NCBI GenBank assembly: GCA_023393655.1
Contig: JAEWKP010000284.1
Location: 1-7,342 of the forward strand
DNA from: Pseudomonadota bacterium
Lineage (GTDB): Bacteria; Pseudomonadota; Alphaproteobacteria; Rhizobiales; Beijerinckiaceae
DNA: 7,342 nucleotides
Direction of reading: 5' to 3'
Every line of letters starts with the position of its first letter. Within the stretch, counting starts at the first letter, position 1. The position numbers and the translations under genes are program-made. The notes beneath the pieces were generated by a model. That model was given only the letters and a program-made list of their open reading frames with translations, did not search any database and was not told where the DNA came from. Shown here piece after piece: positions 1 to 6,831 of the stretch.

Positions 1-696
1 CGCGAAGAGCGCGTCAAGATGACCAAGCTGCGCCAGACCATTGCGCGCCGCCTGAAGGAAGCCCAGTCCAACGCGGCGATGTTGACGACCTTCAACGAGG
101 TCGACATGTCCGGCGTGATGGCGCTGCGCAACCAGTACAAGGATGTGTTCGAGAAGAAGCACGGCGTGAAGCTCGGCTTCATGGGCTTCTTCGTGAAGGC
201 CTGCGTGCAGGCGCTGAAGGAGATCCCGGCGGTCAATGCCGAGATTGACGGCACCGACATCATCTACAAGATCTACTACCATATCGGCGTCGCCGTCGGC
301 ACCGAGAAGGGTCTGGTGGTTCCGGTCGTGCGCGATGCGGCCGAGCTTTCGATCGCCGGCGTCGAGAAGAAGATCGGCGAGTTCGGCCGCAAGGCCCGTG
401 ACGGCAAGCTCTCGATCGAGGAGATGCAGGGCGGCACCTTCACCATCTCGAACGGCGGCGTCTACGGCTCGCTGATGTCGACCCCGATCCTGAACGCGCC
501 GCAATCGGCGATCCTGGGCATGCACAAGATCCAGGAGCGCCCGGTCGTCGTGAACGGCAAGATCGAGATCCGCCCGATGATGTATCTCGCGGTCTCTTAC
601 GACCACCGCATCATCGACGGCAAGGAAGCCGTGACCTTCCTCGTCCGTATCAAGGAAGGCCTGGAGGATCCGGCGCGCCTCGTCCTCGATCTCTGA
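1..696 (+). CDS. sucB: Dihydrolipoyllysine-residue succinyltransferase (E2 of 2-oxoglutarate dehydrogenase), C-terminal part
   Basis: This is the E2 core enzyme of the 2-oxoglutarate dehydrogenase complex. It transfers the succinyl group from its lipoyl arm to CoA in the cytosolic TCA cycle. The frame is open from base 1, so the gene is cut by the left edge. The 231 residues present correspond to almost exactly the catalytic domain of a protein usually about 400-420 residues long; the lipoyl and subunit-binding domains lie outside. The domain opens with MTKLRQTIARRL and contains FNEVDMS and the segment IGVAVGTEKGLVVPVVRDA. It ends with the acyltransferase active-site motif DHRIIDG; the catalytic His codon is at 604-606 and the Asp at 616-618. 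The FNEVDMS and VVPVVRDA versions fit succinyltransferases better than the pyruvate dehydrogenase E2 (inference). The ATG at 19 is internal, not the start. The next gene begins 16 bases downstream, and lpdA follows in the same direction, supporting one operon. Confidence 0.95.
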   Translation, partial: REERVKMTKLRQTIARRLKEAQSNAAMLTTFNEVDMSGVMALRNQYKDVFEKKHGVKLGFMGFFVKACVQALKEIPAVNAEIDGTDIIYKIYYHIGVAVGTEKGLVVPVVRDAAELSIAGVEKKIGEFGRKARDGKLSIEEMQGGTFTISNGGVYGSLMSTPILNAPQSAILGMHKIQERPVVVNGKIEIRPMMYLAVSYDHRIIDGKEAVTFLVRIKEGLEDPARLVLDL

Positions 697-712
697 GCGC
701 GCGGGACGGGAT

Positions 713-1456
713 ATGTCGGGCGTTGCGATCGTCACCGGCGGCAGCCGGGGAATCGGCCGGGCGACCGCGATCCTGCTCGCGGAGCGTGGCTACGATCTCG
801 TCGTCAACTACCAGTCCAATGCCGAAGCCGCGGCCGAGACGGTCGCGGCCGTTAACGGCCAGGGCCGGCAGGCCGTGGCGATCAAGGGCGATGTCGGCGA
901 TGAGGCCGATGTCGCCGCGATCTTCGCGGCGGCTGATCAGCTCGGGCGCCTGACGGCGCTGGTCAATAATGCCGGCGTGATCGATGCCCCGCAGCGCCTC
1001 GACGAGATGGACCTCGCCCGGCTGGACCGGATGTTCCGGATCAACCTGACCGGCAGCTTCCTCTGCGCCCGCGAGGCGGTGAAGCGGATGTCGACCCGCC
1101 ATGGCGGGCAGGGCGGCGGCATCGTCAACCTGTCTTCCGCCGCGGCGGTGCTGGCCGGTGCCGGGCAATATCTCGACTATGCCGCAGCAAAAGCCGGCAT
1201 CGACATCTTCACCCTTGGTCTGGCCCGCGAGGTCGCGGCCGAGGGCATTCGGGTCAATGCCGTCAGGCCCGGGATCATCGATACGGAGATCCATGCCAGC
1301 GGCGGCATGCCCGATCGCGTCGCTGCTTTGCGCGACCAGCTTCCGATGAAGCGCGAGGGCACCGCGCGCGAGGTGGCGCAGGCGATCGTCTGGCTGCTCT
1401 CGGATGAGGCCTCCTACACCAACGGAACCGTCTTGAACGTGACCGGCGGGCGCTGA
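713..1456 (+). CDS. YgfF-like short-chain dehydrogenase/reductase (SDR), substrate unknown
   Basis: A classical SDR of 247 residues, probably a cytosolic NAD(P)(H)-dependent oxidoreductase. Visible in order are the cofactor-binding TGGSRGIG (residues 8-15), NNAG (85-88), the structural/catalytic Asn in INLTGSF (N111), serines 141-142, the catalytic pair in YAAAK (Y156, K160), and RPGIIDTEIHASGG. The stretch EVAQAIVWLLSDEASY near the end, the QYLDYAAAK spacing and the length match E. coli YgfF as I remember it, better than FabG. YgfF itself has no firmly established substrate, so a name such as 3-oxoacyl-ACP reductase would be unsafe. The ATG at 713 is preceded by a modest purine-rich GGGACGGG and lies 16 bases after the sucB stop, so translation may be coupled. 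It is wedged between E2 and E3 genes of the 2-oxoglutarate dehydrogenase operon. That implies co-expression with the complex but does not prove a role in it. Confidence 0.93.
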   Translation: MSGVAIVTGGSRGIGRATAILLAERGYDLVVNYQSNAEAAAETVAAVNGQGRQAVAIKGDVGDEADVAAIFAAADQLGRLTALVNNAGVIDAPQRLDEMDLARLDRMFRINLTGSFLCAREAVKRMSTRHGGQGGGIVNLSSAAAVLAGAGQYLDYAAAKAGIDIFTLGLAREVAAEGIRVNAVRPGIIDTEIHASGGMPDRVAALRDQLPMKREGTAREVAQAIVWLLSDEASYTNGTVLNVTGGR

Positions 1457-1465
1457 CGCGCCGCC
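1445..1465 (+). other. Bulged GC hairpin enclosing the SDR stop codon
   Basis: Bases 1445-1453 (GGCGGGCGC) pair with 1458-1465 (GCGCCGCC), leaving one bulged G and a TGAC loop that carries the TGA stop of the SDR gene. There is no T-run after it, so it is not an intrinsic terminator. It could mark an mRNA processing or stability element between the SDR and lpdA, but GC-rich DNA forms such stems readily by chance. Confidence 0.3.
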
Positions 1466-1477
1466 GCATTCGAACAC

Positions 1478-1488
1478 AGGAAAGGAAG
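1478..1488 (+). promoter_or_regulatory. Strong ribosome binding site of lpdA
   Basis: The purine run AGGAAAGGAAG ends 5 bases before the ATG at 1494. It offers two overlapping Shine-Dalgarno cores and fixes the lpdA start. It is clearly stronger than the site in front of the SDR gene, which fits a higher need for E3 protein. Confidence 0.75.
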
Positions 1489-1493
1489 TCACC

Positions 1494-2897
1494 ATGGCTG
1501 CGGCCTACGATCTCGTCGTCATCGGAACCGGCCCCGGCGGCTATGTCTGCGCCATCCGCGCCGCCCAGCTCGGCCTCAAGGTCGCGGTGGTCGAGAAGCG
1601 CAAGACCCATGGCGGCACCTGCCTGAACGTCGGCTGCATCCCCTCCAAGGCGTTGCTGCACGCCTCCGAGATGTTCGAGGAAGCCGGCCACACCTTCGAG
1701 AAGCTCGGCATCGTCACCGGCAAGCCGAAGCTCGATCTCAAGGCGATGATGGCCCACAAGCAGGAGACGATTGACGCCAACGTCACCGGCGTCGGCTTCC
1801 TGCTGAAGAAGAACAAGATCGACGCCTTCCACGGCACCGCCTCGATCCCCGCCGCCGGCAAGATCGTCGTCACCGCCGAGGACGGCAAGGTGCAGGAGAT
1901 CGAGACCAGGAACATCGTCATCGCGACGGGTTCTGAATCGGCGCCGCTGCCGGGCGTGACCATCGACGAGAAGACCGTCGTGACCTCGACCGGCGCGCTC
2001 GAGATCGGTGCTGTGCCGAAGGAACTCGTGGTGGTCGGCGCCGGCGTGATCGGTCTCGAGATCGGTTCGGTCTGGGCGCGTCTCGGCGCCAAGGTCACCG
2101 TCGTCGAATATCTCGACCGTATCCTGCCCGGCATGGATGGCGAGGTCGCCAAGCAGTTCCAGCGCATCCTGCAGAAGCAGGGCTTCACCTTCCAGCTCGG
2201 CTCCAAGGTCACCAAGGTCGAGACCGGCAAGAAGGGCGCGACCGTCACCGTCGAGCCCGCCGCCGGCGGCACGGCGACCACCCTTAATGCCGATATCGTG
2301 CTGGTCGCGATCGGCCGCCGCCCGAACACGGATGGCCTCGGCCTCGACAAGGCCGGCGTCGCCACCGAAAAGGGCCGCGTTGTCATCGACGACCATTTCA
2401 AGACCAATGTCGCCGGCATTTACGCCATCGGCGACGTCGTGCGCGGGCCGATGCTGGCGCATAAGGCCGAGGACGAGGGCGTTGCCGTCGCCGAGATCAT
2501 CGCCGGCAAGCATGGCCATGTGAACTACGACGCCATTCCCGGCATCGTCTACACCGCGCCGGAAGTCGCCGCGATCGGCAAGACCGAGGAAGAGCTCAAG
2601 GAGGCCGGTGTCGCCTACAAGGTCGGCAAGTTCCCGTTCACGGCGAACGGCCGCGCCCGCGCCATGCGCCATACCGACGGCTTCGTGAAGGTGCTGGCCG
2701 ATGCGACGACCGACCGTGTGCTCGGCTGTCACATCATCGGCCCGCATGCCGGCGACCTGATCGCGGAAGTGACCGTGCTGATGGAGTTCGGTGGCTCGGC
2801 GGAGGACCTCGCCCGCACCTGCCACGCGCATCCGACGCTGGCCGAGGCGGTGAAGGAAGCCGCGCTCGCGGTCGACAAGCGCCAGATCCATATGTGA
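1494..2897 (+). CDS. lpdA: Dihydrolipoamide dehydrogenase (E3)
   Basis: An FAD-dependent disulfide oxidoreductase that reoxidises the dihydrolipoyl arm of E2 and passes the electrons to NAD+. Its 467 residues are the normal full length. Visible are the N-terminal FAD-binding GTGPGG (10-15), the redox-active disulfide in GGTCLNVGCIPSK (C42, C47), a second dinucleotide fold GAGVIG (181-186) for NAD, and the FAD-binding YAIGDVV segment. The C-terminal dimerisation domain carries the catalytic HAHPTLAE (H446, E451), which completes the partner subunit's active site in the dimer. Its position behind sucB marks it as the E3 of 2-oxoglutarate dehydrogenase, although bacterial E3 proteins are often shared with pyruvate dehydrogenase or glycine cleavage. 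The start is set by the strong ribosome binding site just upstream. It is the last gene of the operon; a terminator follows 42 bases after the stop. Confidence 0.98.
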   Translation: MAAAYDLVVIGTGPGGYVCAIRAAQLGLKVAVVEKRKTHGGTCLNVGCIPSKALLHASEMFEEAGHTFEKLGIVTGKPKLDLKAMMAHKQETIDANVTGVGFLLKKNKIDAFHGTASIPAAGKIVVTAEDGKVQEIETRNIVIATGSESAPLPGVTIDEKTVVTSTGALEIGAVPKELVVVGAGVIGLEIGSVWARLGAKVTVVEYLDRILPGMDGEVAKQFQRILQKQGFTFQLGSKVTKVETGKKGATVTVEPAAGGTATTLNADIVLVAIGRRPNTDGLGLDKAGVATEKGRVVIDDHFKTNVAGIYAIGDVVRGPMLAHKAEDEGVAVAEIIAGKHGHVNYDAIPGIVYTAPEVAAIGKTEEELKEAGVAYKVGKFPFTANGRARAMRHTDGFVKVLADATTDRVLGCHIIGPHAGDLIAEVTVLMEFGGSAEDLARTCHAHPTLAEAVKEAALAVDKRQIHM

Positions 2898-2939
2898 TCG
2901 GGCCGGCCGTGCCTTTGGCGCGGCCCTGCTCCAAGAACG

Positions 2940-2974
2940 AAAAAAGGAGCTGCAGTCCTGCAGCTCCTTTTTTT
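2940..2974. terminator. Bidirectional Rho-independent terminator between lpdA and folD
   Basis: A perfect inverted repeat, GGAGCTGCA (2946-2954) and TGCAGCTCC (2959-2967), has a four-base GTCC loop. It is flanked by six A (2940-2945) on the left and seven T (2968-2974) on the right. On the plus strand it ends the sucB-SDR-lpdA transcript with a U-run. Read on the minus strand, the A-run becomes a U-run, so the same hairpin can end the folD transcript, whose stop codon lies about 55 bases away. The gene arrangement is convergent, as expected for a shared terminator. Confidence 0.93.
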
Positions 2975-3028
2975 GTTTGAGAACTAACTGAGAAGAGCCA
3001 GGCCGCCTGGTCTCGTTGGCGGCTGAAC

Positions 3029-3889
3029 TCAACCGCGCCGCGCGTGAAACGCCGTCAGCGTGTTCTTGAGCAGGCAGGCGATGGTCATCGGGCCGACGCC
3101 GCCGGGGACCGGGGTGATCGCGCCCGCGACCTTCACGGCTTCCGCGAAATCGACGTCGCCGGTCAGCTTGCCGTCGGGCAGGCGGTTGATGCCGACATCG
3201 ATCACGGTCGCGCCGGGCTTGATCCAGTCGCCCTTGACCATGCGTGGGCGGCCCACCGCAGCGATGACGATATCCGCGCGCTTCACGACGGCGGGCAGGT
3301 CTCGCGTGCGCGAATGGGCGATGGTGACGGTGCAATCGGCCTGGAGCAGGAGCTGCGCGACCGGGCGCCCGACCAGCTCGGAGCGGCCGATCACCATGGC
3401 GTCGAGCCCGGACAGCGAGGGCAGGGCCTGCTTCAGCAGCAGCATGCTGCCGAGCGGCGTGCAGGGCACGAGGCCGTTCTTGCCGCCGGCGAGGAGGCCG
3501 GCATTGATCGGGTGCAGGCCGTCGACATCCTTGGCCGGGTCGATGGCGTCGATGATGCGGCCCGTATTGATGTGCTTCGGCAGCGGGAGCTGGACGAGGA
3601 TACCGTCGACGTTGTCATCGGCATTGAGTTCGGCAAGCTTGGCGAGGAGCTGCGCCTCGGTCGTCTCGGTCGGCAGCCGGTGGGCGACCGAGTTCATGCC
3701 GATCTCGACCGCCAGCTTCTCCTTCGAAGCGACATAGACCTTGCTGGCCGGGTCCTCGCCGACGAGGACGACATGGAGACCGGGCACGATGCCCCGCGCT
3801 GCCTTGATCGCCGCGACCTCGCGGCCGATCTCGGCCCTGAGCGCAGCCGCGGTGGCCTTGCCGTCGATGATGCGGGCTTCGCCGGTCAT
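3029..3889 (-). CDS. folD: Bifunctional methylenetetrahydrofolate dehydrogenase / methenyltetrahydrofolate cyclohydrolase
   Basis: A cytosolic one-carbon enzyme that interconverts 5,10-methylene-, 5,10-methenyl- and 10-formyl-tetrahydrofolate using NADP(H), supplying purine and formyl-Met synthesis. It has 286 residues, the usual full length. Folate-site signatures are YVASK with the catalytic Lys (K56), DGILVQLPLP (Q100), KDVDGLHP (D123) and PCTPLG (142-147). The NADP-binding part has IGRSELVGRP (167-176), and the C-terminus carries the family signature PVPGGVGPMT (260-269). The ATG has a GAGG ribosome binding site (plus-strand bases 3898-3901) 8 bases upstream. It is a single-gene transcription unit here, convergent with lpdA and divergent from the amidohydrolase operon. 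Nothing in the sequence ties it functionally to either neighbour. Confidence 0.98.
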   Translation of the reverse strand: MTGEARIIDGKATAAALRAEIGREVAAIKAARGIVPGLHVVLVGEDPASKVYVASKEKLAVEIGMNSVAHRLPTETTEAQLLAKLAELNADDNVDGILVQLPLPKHINTGRIIDAIDPAKDVDGLHPINAGLLAGGKNGLVPCTPLGSMLLLKQALPSLSGLDAMVIGRSELVGRPVAQLLLQADCTVTIAHSRTRDLPAVVKRADIVIAAVGRPRMVKGDWIKPGATVIDVGINRLPDGKLTGDVDFAEAVKVAGAITPVPGGVGPMTIACLLKNTLTAFHARRG

Positions 3890-4006
3890 GGGTCCGACCT
3901 CGTGTTGGCTGATGACGCCGCTCTCATGCGCGATCCAGCCGGTCCGGACAAGCCCGAATGGGCGGCTTTCTCGGCTGCGACGTCATCGGCGGGGGAGGAG
4001 AGGCCG

Positions 4007-4057
4007 GTGCGGCTTGCGGCTGTTTCACCAGCCCGGTATCTCCGAACCGGACCGTGA
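4007..4057 (+). CDS. Possible 16-codon leader ORF upstream of the amidohydrolase
   Basis: A GTG at 4007 opens a short frame (VRLAAVSPARYLRTGP, with GTG read as Met) ending in TGA at 4055-4057, 22 bases before the amidohydrolase GTG. A good Shine-Dalgarno core, AGGAG (3996-4000) within a GGGGGAGGAGAGG run, sits 6 bases upstream. The arrangement resembles a leader peptide or coupling ORF. No codon run suggests attenuation, and if transcription started from the weak promoter candidate at 4014-4042 this ORF would not be transcribed. It is a candidate only. Confidence 0.2.
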   Translation: MRLAAVSPARYLRTGP

Positions 4058-4062
4058 GAGGC

Positions 4063-4070
4063 AGGAGAGG
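4063..4070 (+). promoter_or_regulatory. Ribosome binding site that sets the amidohydrolase start
   Basis: AGGAGAGG ends 9 bases before the GTG at 4080. The reading frame stays open far upstream (to 3741), but that extension runs antisense through folD. This site and the absence of a suitable ATG before the conserved metal motif make GTG 4080 the best start. Confidence 0.65.
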
Positions 4071-4079
4071 CGAGACAAC

Positions 4080-5405
4080 GTGACGACCGGTTTCGCCAGC
4101 TTGCCCGATGCGCCCGCCTTTCGGCTGACAGACCTACGTGTGCCCGCCTGCCTGGTCGAGTGCGTCGATATCCCGGCCGACCGCAACGGATTGACGCGTG
4201 TTGATCTCGCGATCGCGGATAGTCGCATCGCTGCGATCGAGCCTGCCGGGATGGCACCAGCGGGGGCGGGGCCTATCCTGAGCCTCGACGGCGGCATTGC
4301 GCTGCCGCGGCTCGTCGATGCGCATGTCCATCTCGACAAGGGCCATATCTGGCCGCGCAGCCCCAATCCGGACGGCACCTTTCCCGGTGCGCTGAACACG
4401 GTTGGGGCGGATCGCGAGGCGAACTGGTCGGCCGGGGACGTGCGGGCGCGGATGGATTTCTCGCTGCGCAGTGCCTTCGCCCATGGCACGGCGGCGATGC
4501 GGACGCATCTCGATTCGCTGGGCAAGCAGATCGGCATCTCCTGGCCGGTCTACGCGGAATTGCGGGCGGAATGGGCCGGGCGCATCGCGCTTCAGGCCTC
4601 GCCGCTGTTCGGAGCCGATGCCGCGCTCGACCCTGCGCATATGCAGGCGGTGATCGCCGCCGTGAAGGCGCATGGCGACAGACTGCTTGGCTGCGTCACC
4701 TACATGATCCCCGAGCTTGACCGGGCGCTCGACATCCTGTTCCGGGCGGCGATCGAGAATGGCTTCGATCTCGATTTCCATGTCGACGAGACCAATGACC
4801 CGGCAGCGCGGTCGCTGGAGCACATCGCGGACGCGGCCCTGCGCCATCGCTTCACCGGCCGTATCCTCTGCGGGCATTGCTGCTCCCTGGCGCTTCAGGC
4901 TCCGGAGGACGAGGCACGGATCATCGCCAAGGTTAGGGAAGCCGGCATCGCCGTGGTCTCGCTGCCGCTGTGCAACATGTATCTGCAGGATCGCCAGCCC
5001 GGTCGCGCGCCGCGCTGGCGCGGCGTCACGGCGGTGCATGAGTTGAAGGCGGCCGGCGTGCCAGTGATGATCGCCTCCGACAACACGCGCGATCCGTTCT
5101 ACGCCTATGGCGATCTCGATCTCGTCGAGGTGCTGCGTGAGGGCACGCGCATCCTCCAGCTCGACCATTCCGGGCCGGACTGGGCGAATGCGGTGGCGCG
5201 GACGCCGGCCGAGGTGATGGGTGTCGAAGCCGGCGTCATCGCCGTCGGCACCCCGGCTGATCTCATCCTGACGCGGGCACGCGACTGGTCCGAACTCTTC
5301 TCCCGGCCGCAGGCCGAACGCACCGTGCTGGTTGCCGGCCGTGCGATCGACCGGACCTTGCCGGACTACCGCGAACTCGACCATCTGATGGGCAGAGCAT
5401 CATGA
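4080..5405 (+). CDS. Cytosine-deaminase-like metal-dependent amidohydrolase, substrate unknown
   Basis: A 441-residue amidohydrolase-superfamily enzyme, similar in length to E. coli cytosine deaminase CodA (about 427). It should be cytosolic, as no signal peptide is seen. An N-terminal beta segment is followed by a metal-dependent barrel with HVHLDK (H82, H84), HVDETND (H234, E237), GHCC (H266) and SDNTRDPFYAYGD (D334). From memory these correspond to CodA H61, H63, H214, E217, H246 and D313, with nearly identical spacing, so the metal site and general acid/base are intact. The CodA substrate-contact Gln156 aligns with Leu176 (SPLFGAD), and CodA HDD is SDN here. I therefore do not assign cytosine as substrate; other members of this group act on ammelide-type triazines, isocytosine-like rings or related cyclic amides. 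Its stop overlaps the next gene's start (ATGA), so it is translationally coupled to the FAD oxidase. The start is GTG at 4080. Confidence 0.9.
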   Translation: MTTGFASLPDAPAFRLTDLRVPACLVECVDIPADRNGLTRVDLAIADSRIAAIEPAGMAPAGAGPILSLDGGIALPRLVDAHVHLDKGHIWPRSPNPDGTFPGALNTVGADREANWSAGDVRARMDFSLRSAFAHGTAAMRTHLDSLGKQIGISWPVYAELRAEWAGRIALQASPLFGADAALDPAHMQAVIAAVKAHGDRLLGCVTYMIPELDRALDILFRAAIENGFDLDFHVDETNDPAARSLEHIADAALRHRFTGRILCGHCCSLALQAPEDEARIIAKVREAGIAVVSLPLCNMYLQDRQPGRAPRWRGVTAVHELKAAGVPVMIASDNTRDPFYAYGDLDLVEVLREGTRILQLDHSGPDWANAVARTPAEVMGVEAGVIAVGTPADLILTRARDWSELFSRPQAERTVLVAGRAIDRTLPDYRELDHLMGRAS

Positions 5406-6826
5406 CCGCACGCTACGACATCGCCACGCTGAAGACGCGCATTGGTGGCATCCGCACCGAGGAGAACCCGGCGCTGGTGAAGCAGAAGAGCCGCGACTTC
5501 TTCTGGTACTCGCCGATCCTGAAGCGCCAGCTCGACCATGTCGTCGCCGATATCGTGGTCTCGCCGACGAGCGAGGCGGAAGTCGTGCAGGTGCTGGCCA
5601 CCTGCCATGAGCTCGGCATTCCCGTGACGCCGCGTGGCACCGGCACCGGCAATTACGGCCAGGCCATGCCGCTCTCCGGCGGTGTGCTGCTCGATCTCTC
5701 CGGCTTCAACAAGGTCAAGGAGATCGCGGCCGGCCGCTATGTCGCCGAGCCCGGCGCGATCATGGCCCGGATCGACGACGAGACGCGGGCGCATTCGCGG
5801 CAGGAATTGCGCCTGCACCCTTCGACCTATCAGACGGCCTCGATCGGCGGCTTCATCGCCGGCGGCTCGGGCGGCGTCGGCTCGATCAAATGGGGCGGCT
5901 TGCGCGACTGGGGCAACATCATCCGGCTCAAGGTCGCGACGATGGAGGCAAGCCCGCGCATCCTCGAATTCTCGGGCGAGGATCTGCACAAGGTCGCCCA
6001 TGCCTATGGCACCAACGGCATCATCACCGAGGTCGAGATGCCGCTCGGGCCGGCCTATGATTGGGTCGACGTCATCGTGGGCTTCGAGGACCTGCGGGCC
6101 GCGACTGAATTCGCCAATGCGGTCGGCGAGCAGGACGGGCTTGCGCTGAAGAACCTCTGCGTCGTTGCGGCTCCGGCACCGCACGACTACTTCCTGCGCC
6201 ATCGCAAGTTCCTGCCGCGCGACAGCCATCTCGTCATCGTCATGGCCGCCGATTTCGCCGTCGATGCGCTCTGCGCCTATGCCCGCCGCTTCAAGGGCGC
6301 GGAATTGCTGCTGCGCACCGACAAGCTCTCGCCGGAGGATGCCAAGGGCCTGCCACCGGCCTATGAGCTCGGCTGGAACCATACGACGCTCAGGGCTTTG
6401 CGCGTCGATCCGGCGATCACCTATCTGCAGGTGCTCTATCCCTATCCAAACCAGGTCGAGCTGGTGGACAGGATCCATGCCCGCTTCGGCGACGAGGTGA
6501 CCTGTCATCTCGAATTCGTGCGCTTCGACGGCAAGATCACCTGTTTCGGCCTGCCGCTGGTGCGCTTCACCAGCGAGGAGCGGCTGGAGGAGATCATGGC
6601 CATCCATGAGGAGATGGGCGCGCCGATCTTCAACCCGCATCGCTACACGCTGGAGGAGGGTGGCATGAAGCAGACCGACGAGACGCAGCTCGCCTTCAAG
6701 CGTGAGGCCGATCCGCAGGGCCTGCTCAATCCCGGCAAGATGATTGCCTGGGAGGACCCGAGCTACGATTACCGTTCGGGCAAGACTTTTCTGTTCCGCA
6801 GCCTGACCGAGGCCGGGGTCGGCTAA
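5402..6826 (+). CDS. FAD-linked oxidase / FAD-binding oxidoreductase (PCMH type, GlcD-like)
   Basis: A 474-residue flavoenzyme of the family that includes glycolate oxidase GlcD and D-lactate dehydrogenases; these typically oxidise 2-hydroxy acids or similar C-OH/C-N groups. The FAD-binding PCMH domain spans roughly residues 43-215. It shows VVSPTSEAEVVQVL, the pyrophosphate loop PRGTGTGNYGQAMP (77-90), and SIGGFIAGGSGGVGS (147-161), followed by KWGGLRDWG. The C-terminal family signature GLLNPGK lies at 440-446. No His or Cys typical of covalent FAD attachment is seen in the loop, no FeS cysteine motif, and no signal peptide or membrane segment. It is shorter than many GlcD proteins, and the substrate domain between residues 215 and 430 is not one I can place. 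The ATG overlaps the amidohydrolase stop, and the quinone-reductase-like gene starts 5 bases after its TAA, so all three should be made together. The substrate is unknown. Confidence 0.9.
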   Translation: MTARYDIATLKTRIGGIRTEENPALVKQKSRDFFWYSPILKRQLDHVVADIVVSPTSEAEVVQVLATCHELGIPVTPRGTGTGNYGQAMPLSGGVLLDLSGFNKVKEIAAGRYVAEPGAIMARIDDETRAHSRQELRLHPSTYQTASIGGFIAGGSGGVGSIKWGGLRDWGNIIRLKVATMEASPRILEFSGEDLHKVAHAYGTNGIITEVEMPLGPAYDWVDVIVGFEDLRAATEFANAVGEQDGLALKNLCVVAAPAPHDYFLRHRKFLPRDSHLVIVMAADFAVDALCAYARRFKGAELLLRTDKLSPEDAKGLPPAYELGWNHTTLRALRVDPAITYLQVLYPYPNQVELVDRIHARFGDEVTCHLEFVRFDGKITCFGLPLVRFTSEERLEEIMAIHEEMGAPIFNPHRYTLEEGGMKQTDETQLAFKREADPQGLLNPGKMIAWEDPSYDYRSGKTFLFRSLTEAGVG

Positions 6827-6831
6827 GCACC

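Larger units (their letters stand above)
3890..4079. promoter_or_regulatory. Divergent intergenic region between folD and the amidohydrolase operon
   Basis: This 190-base stretch must hold the start of both transcripts. No convincing sigma-70 promoter stands out. The best plus-strand candidate is TTGCGG (4014-4019), 17 bases, TATCTC (4037-4042). For folD it is TTGTCC (minus strand, 3951-3946) with CATGAG 17 bases on. Each matches only about half of the consensus. An 8-base palindrome GTCCGGAC lies at 3942-3949, and CGGTCCGG (3940-3947) recurs inverted as CCGGACCG (4047-4054), a possible but weak operator pair. A 9-base direct repeat, AGGAGAGGC, occurs at 3996-4004 and 4063-4071; the second copy is the ribosome binding site of the amidohydrolase. 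No regulator gene is adjacent. Confidence 0.5.

Noticed and set aside
713..1456. Naming the SDR fabG
   Set aside because: The C-terminal half and active-site spacing resemble YgfF more than FabG, and there are no fatty-acid synthesis genes nearby.
1275..3335. 686-codon minus-strand open frame antisense to the SDR and lpdA genes
   Set aside because: It lies opposite well-recognised genes, has low-complexity Arg/Asp/Gly/Ala-rich sequence and no family motif, and spans the terminator. Long antisense open frames are expected opposite GC-rich coding sequence.
3044..4057. Plus-strand 337-codon frame over folD, reaching into the intergenic region
   Set aside because: Antisense to folD with low-complexity sequence. 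Its last part (3890-4057) has no recognisable homology. Only the short GTG ORF at its end has a ribosome binding site, and it is listed separately with low confidence.
3741..4079. Upstream extension of the amidohydrolase frame to an ATG at 3741
   Set aside because: The extension overlaps folD on the opposite strand, adds 113 residues with no family counterpart, and lacks a good ribosome binding site. GTG 4080 with AGGAGAGG is preferred.
4134..5384. 416-codon minus-strand open frame antisense to the amidohydrolase
   Set aside because: The plus-strand gene has all catalytic motifs; the antisense frame has none and is a codon-bias shadow.
4080..5405. Naming the amidohydrolase codA
   Set aside because: The pyrimidine-contact Gln is replaced by Leu and the HDD motif by SDN, so cytosine as substrate is not supported.
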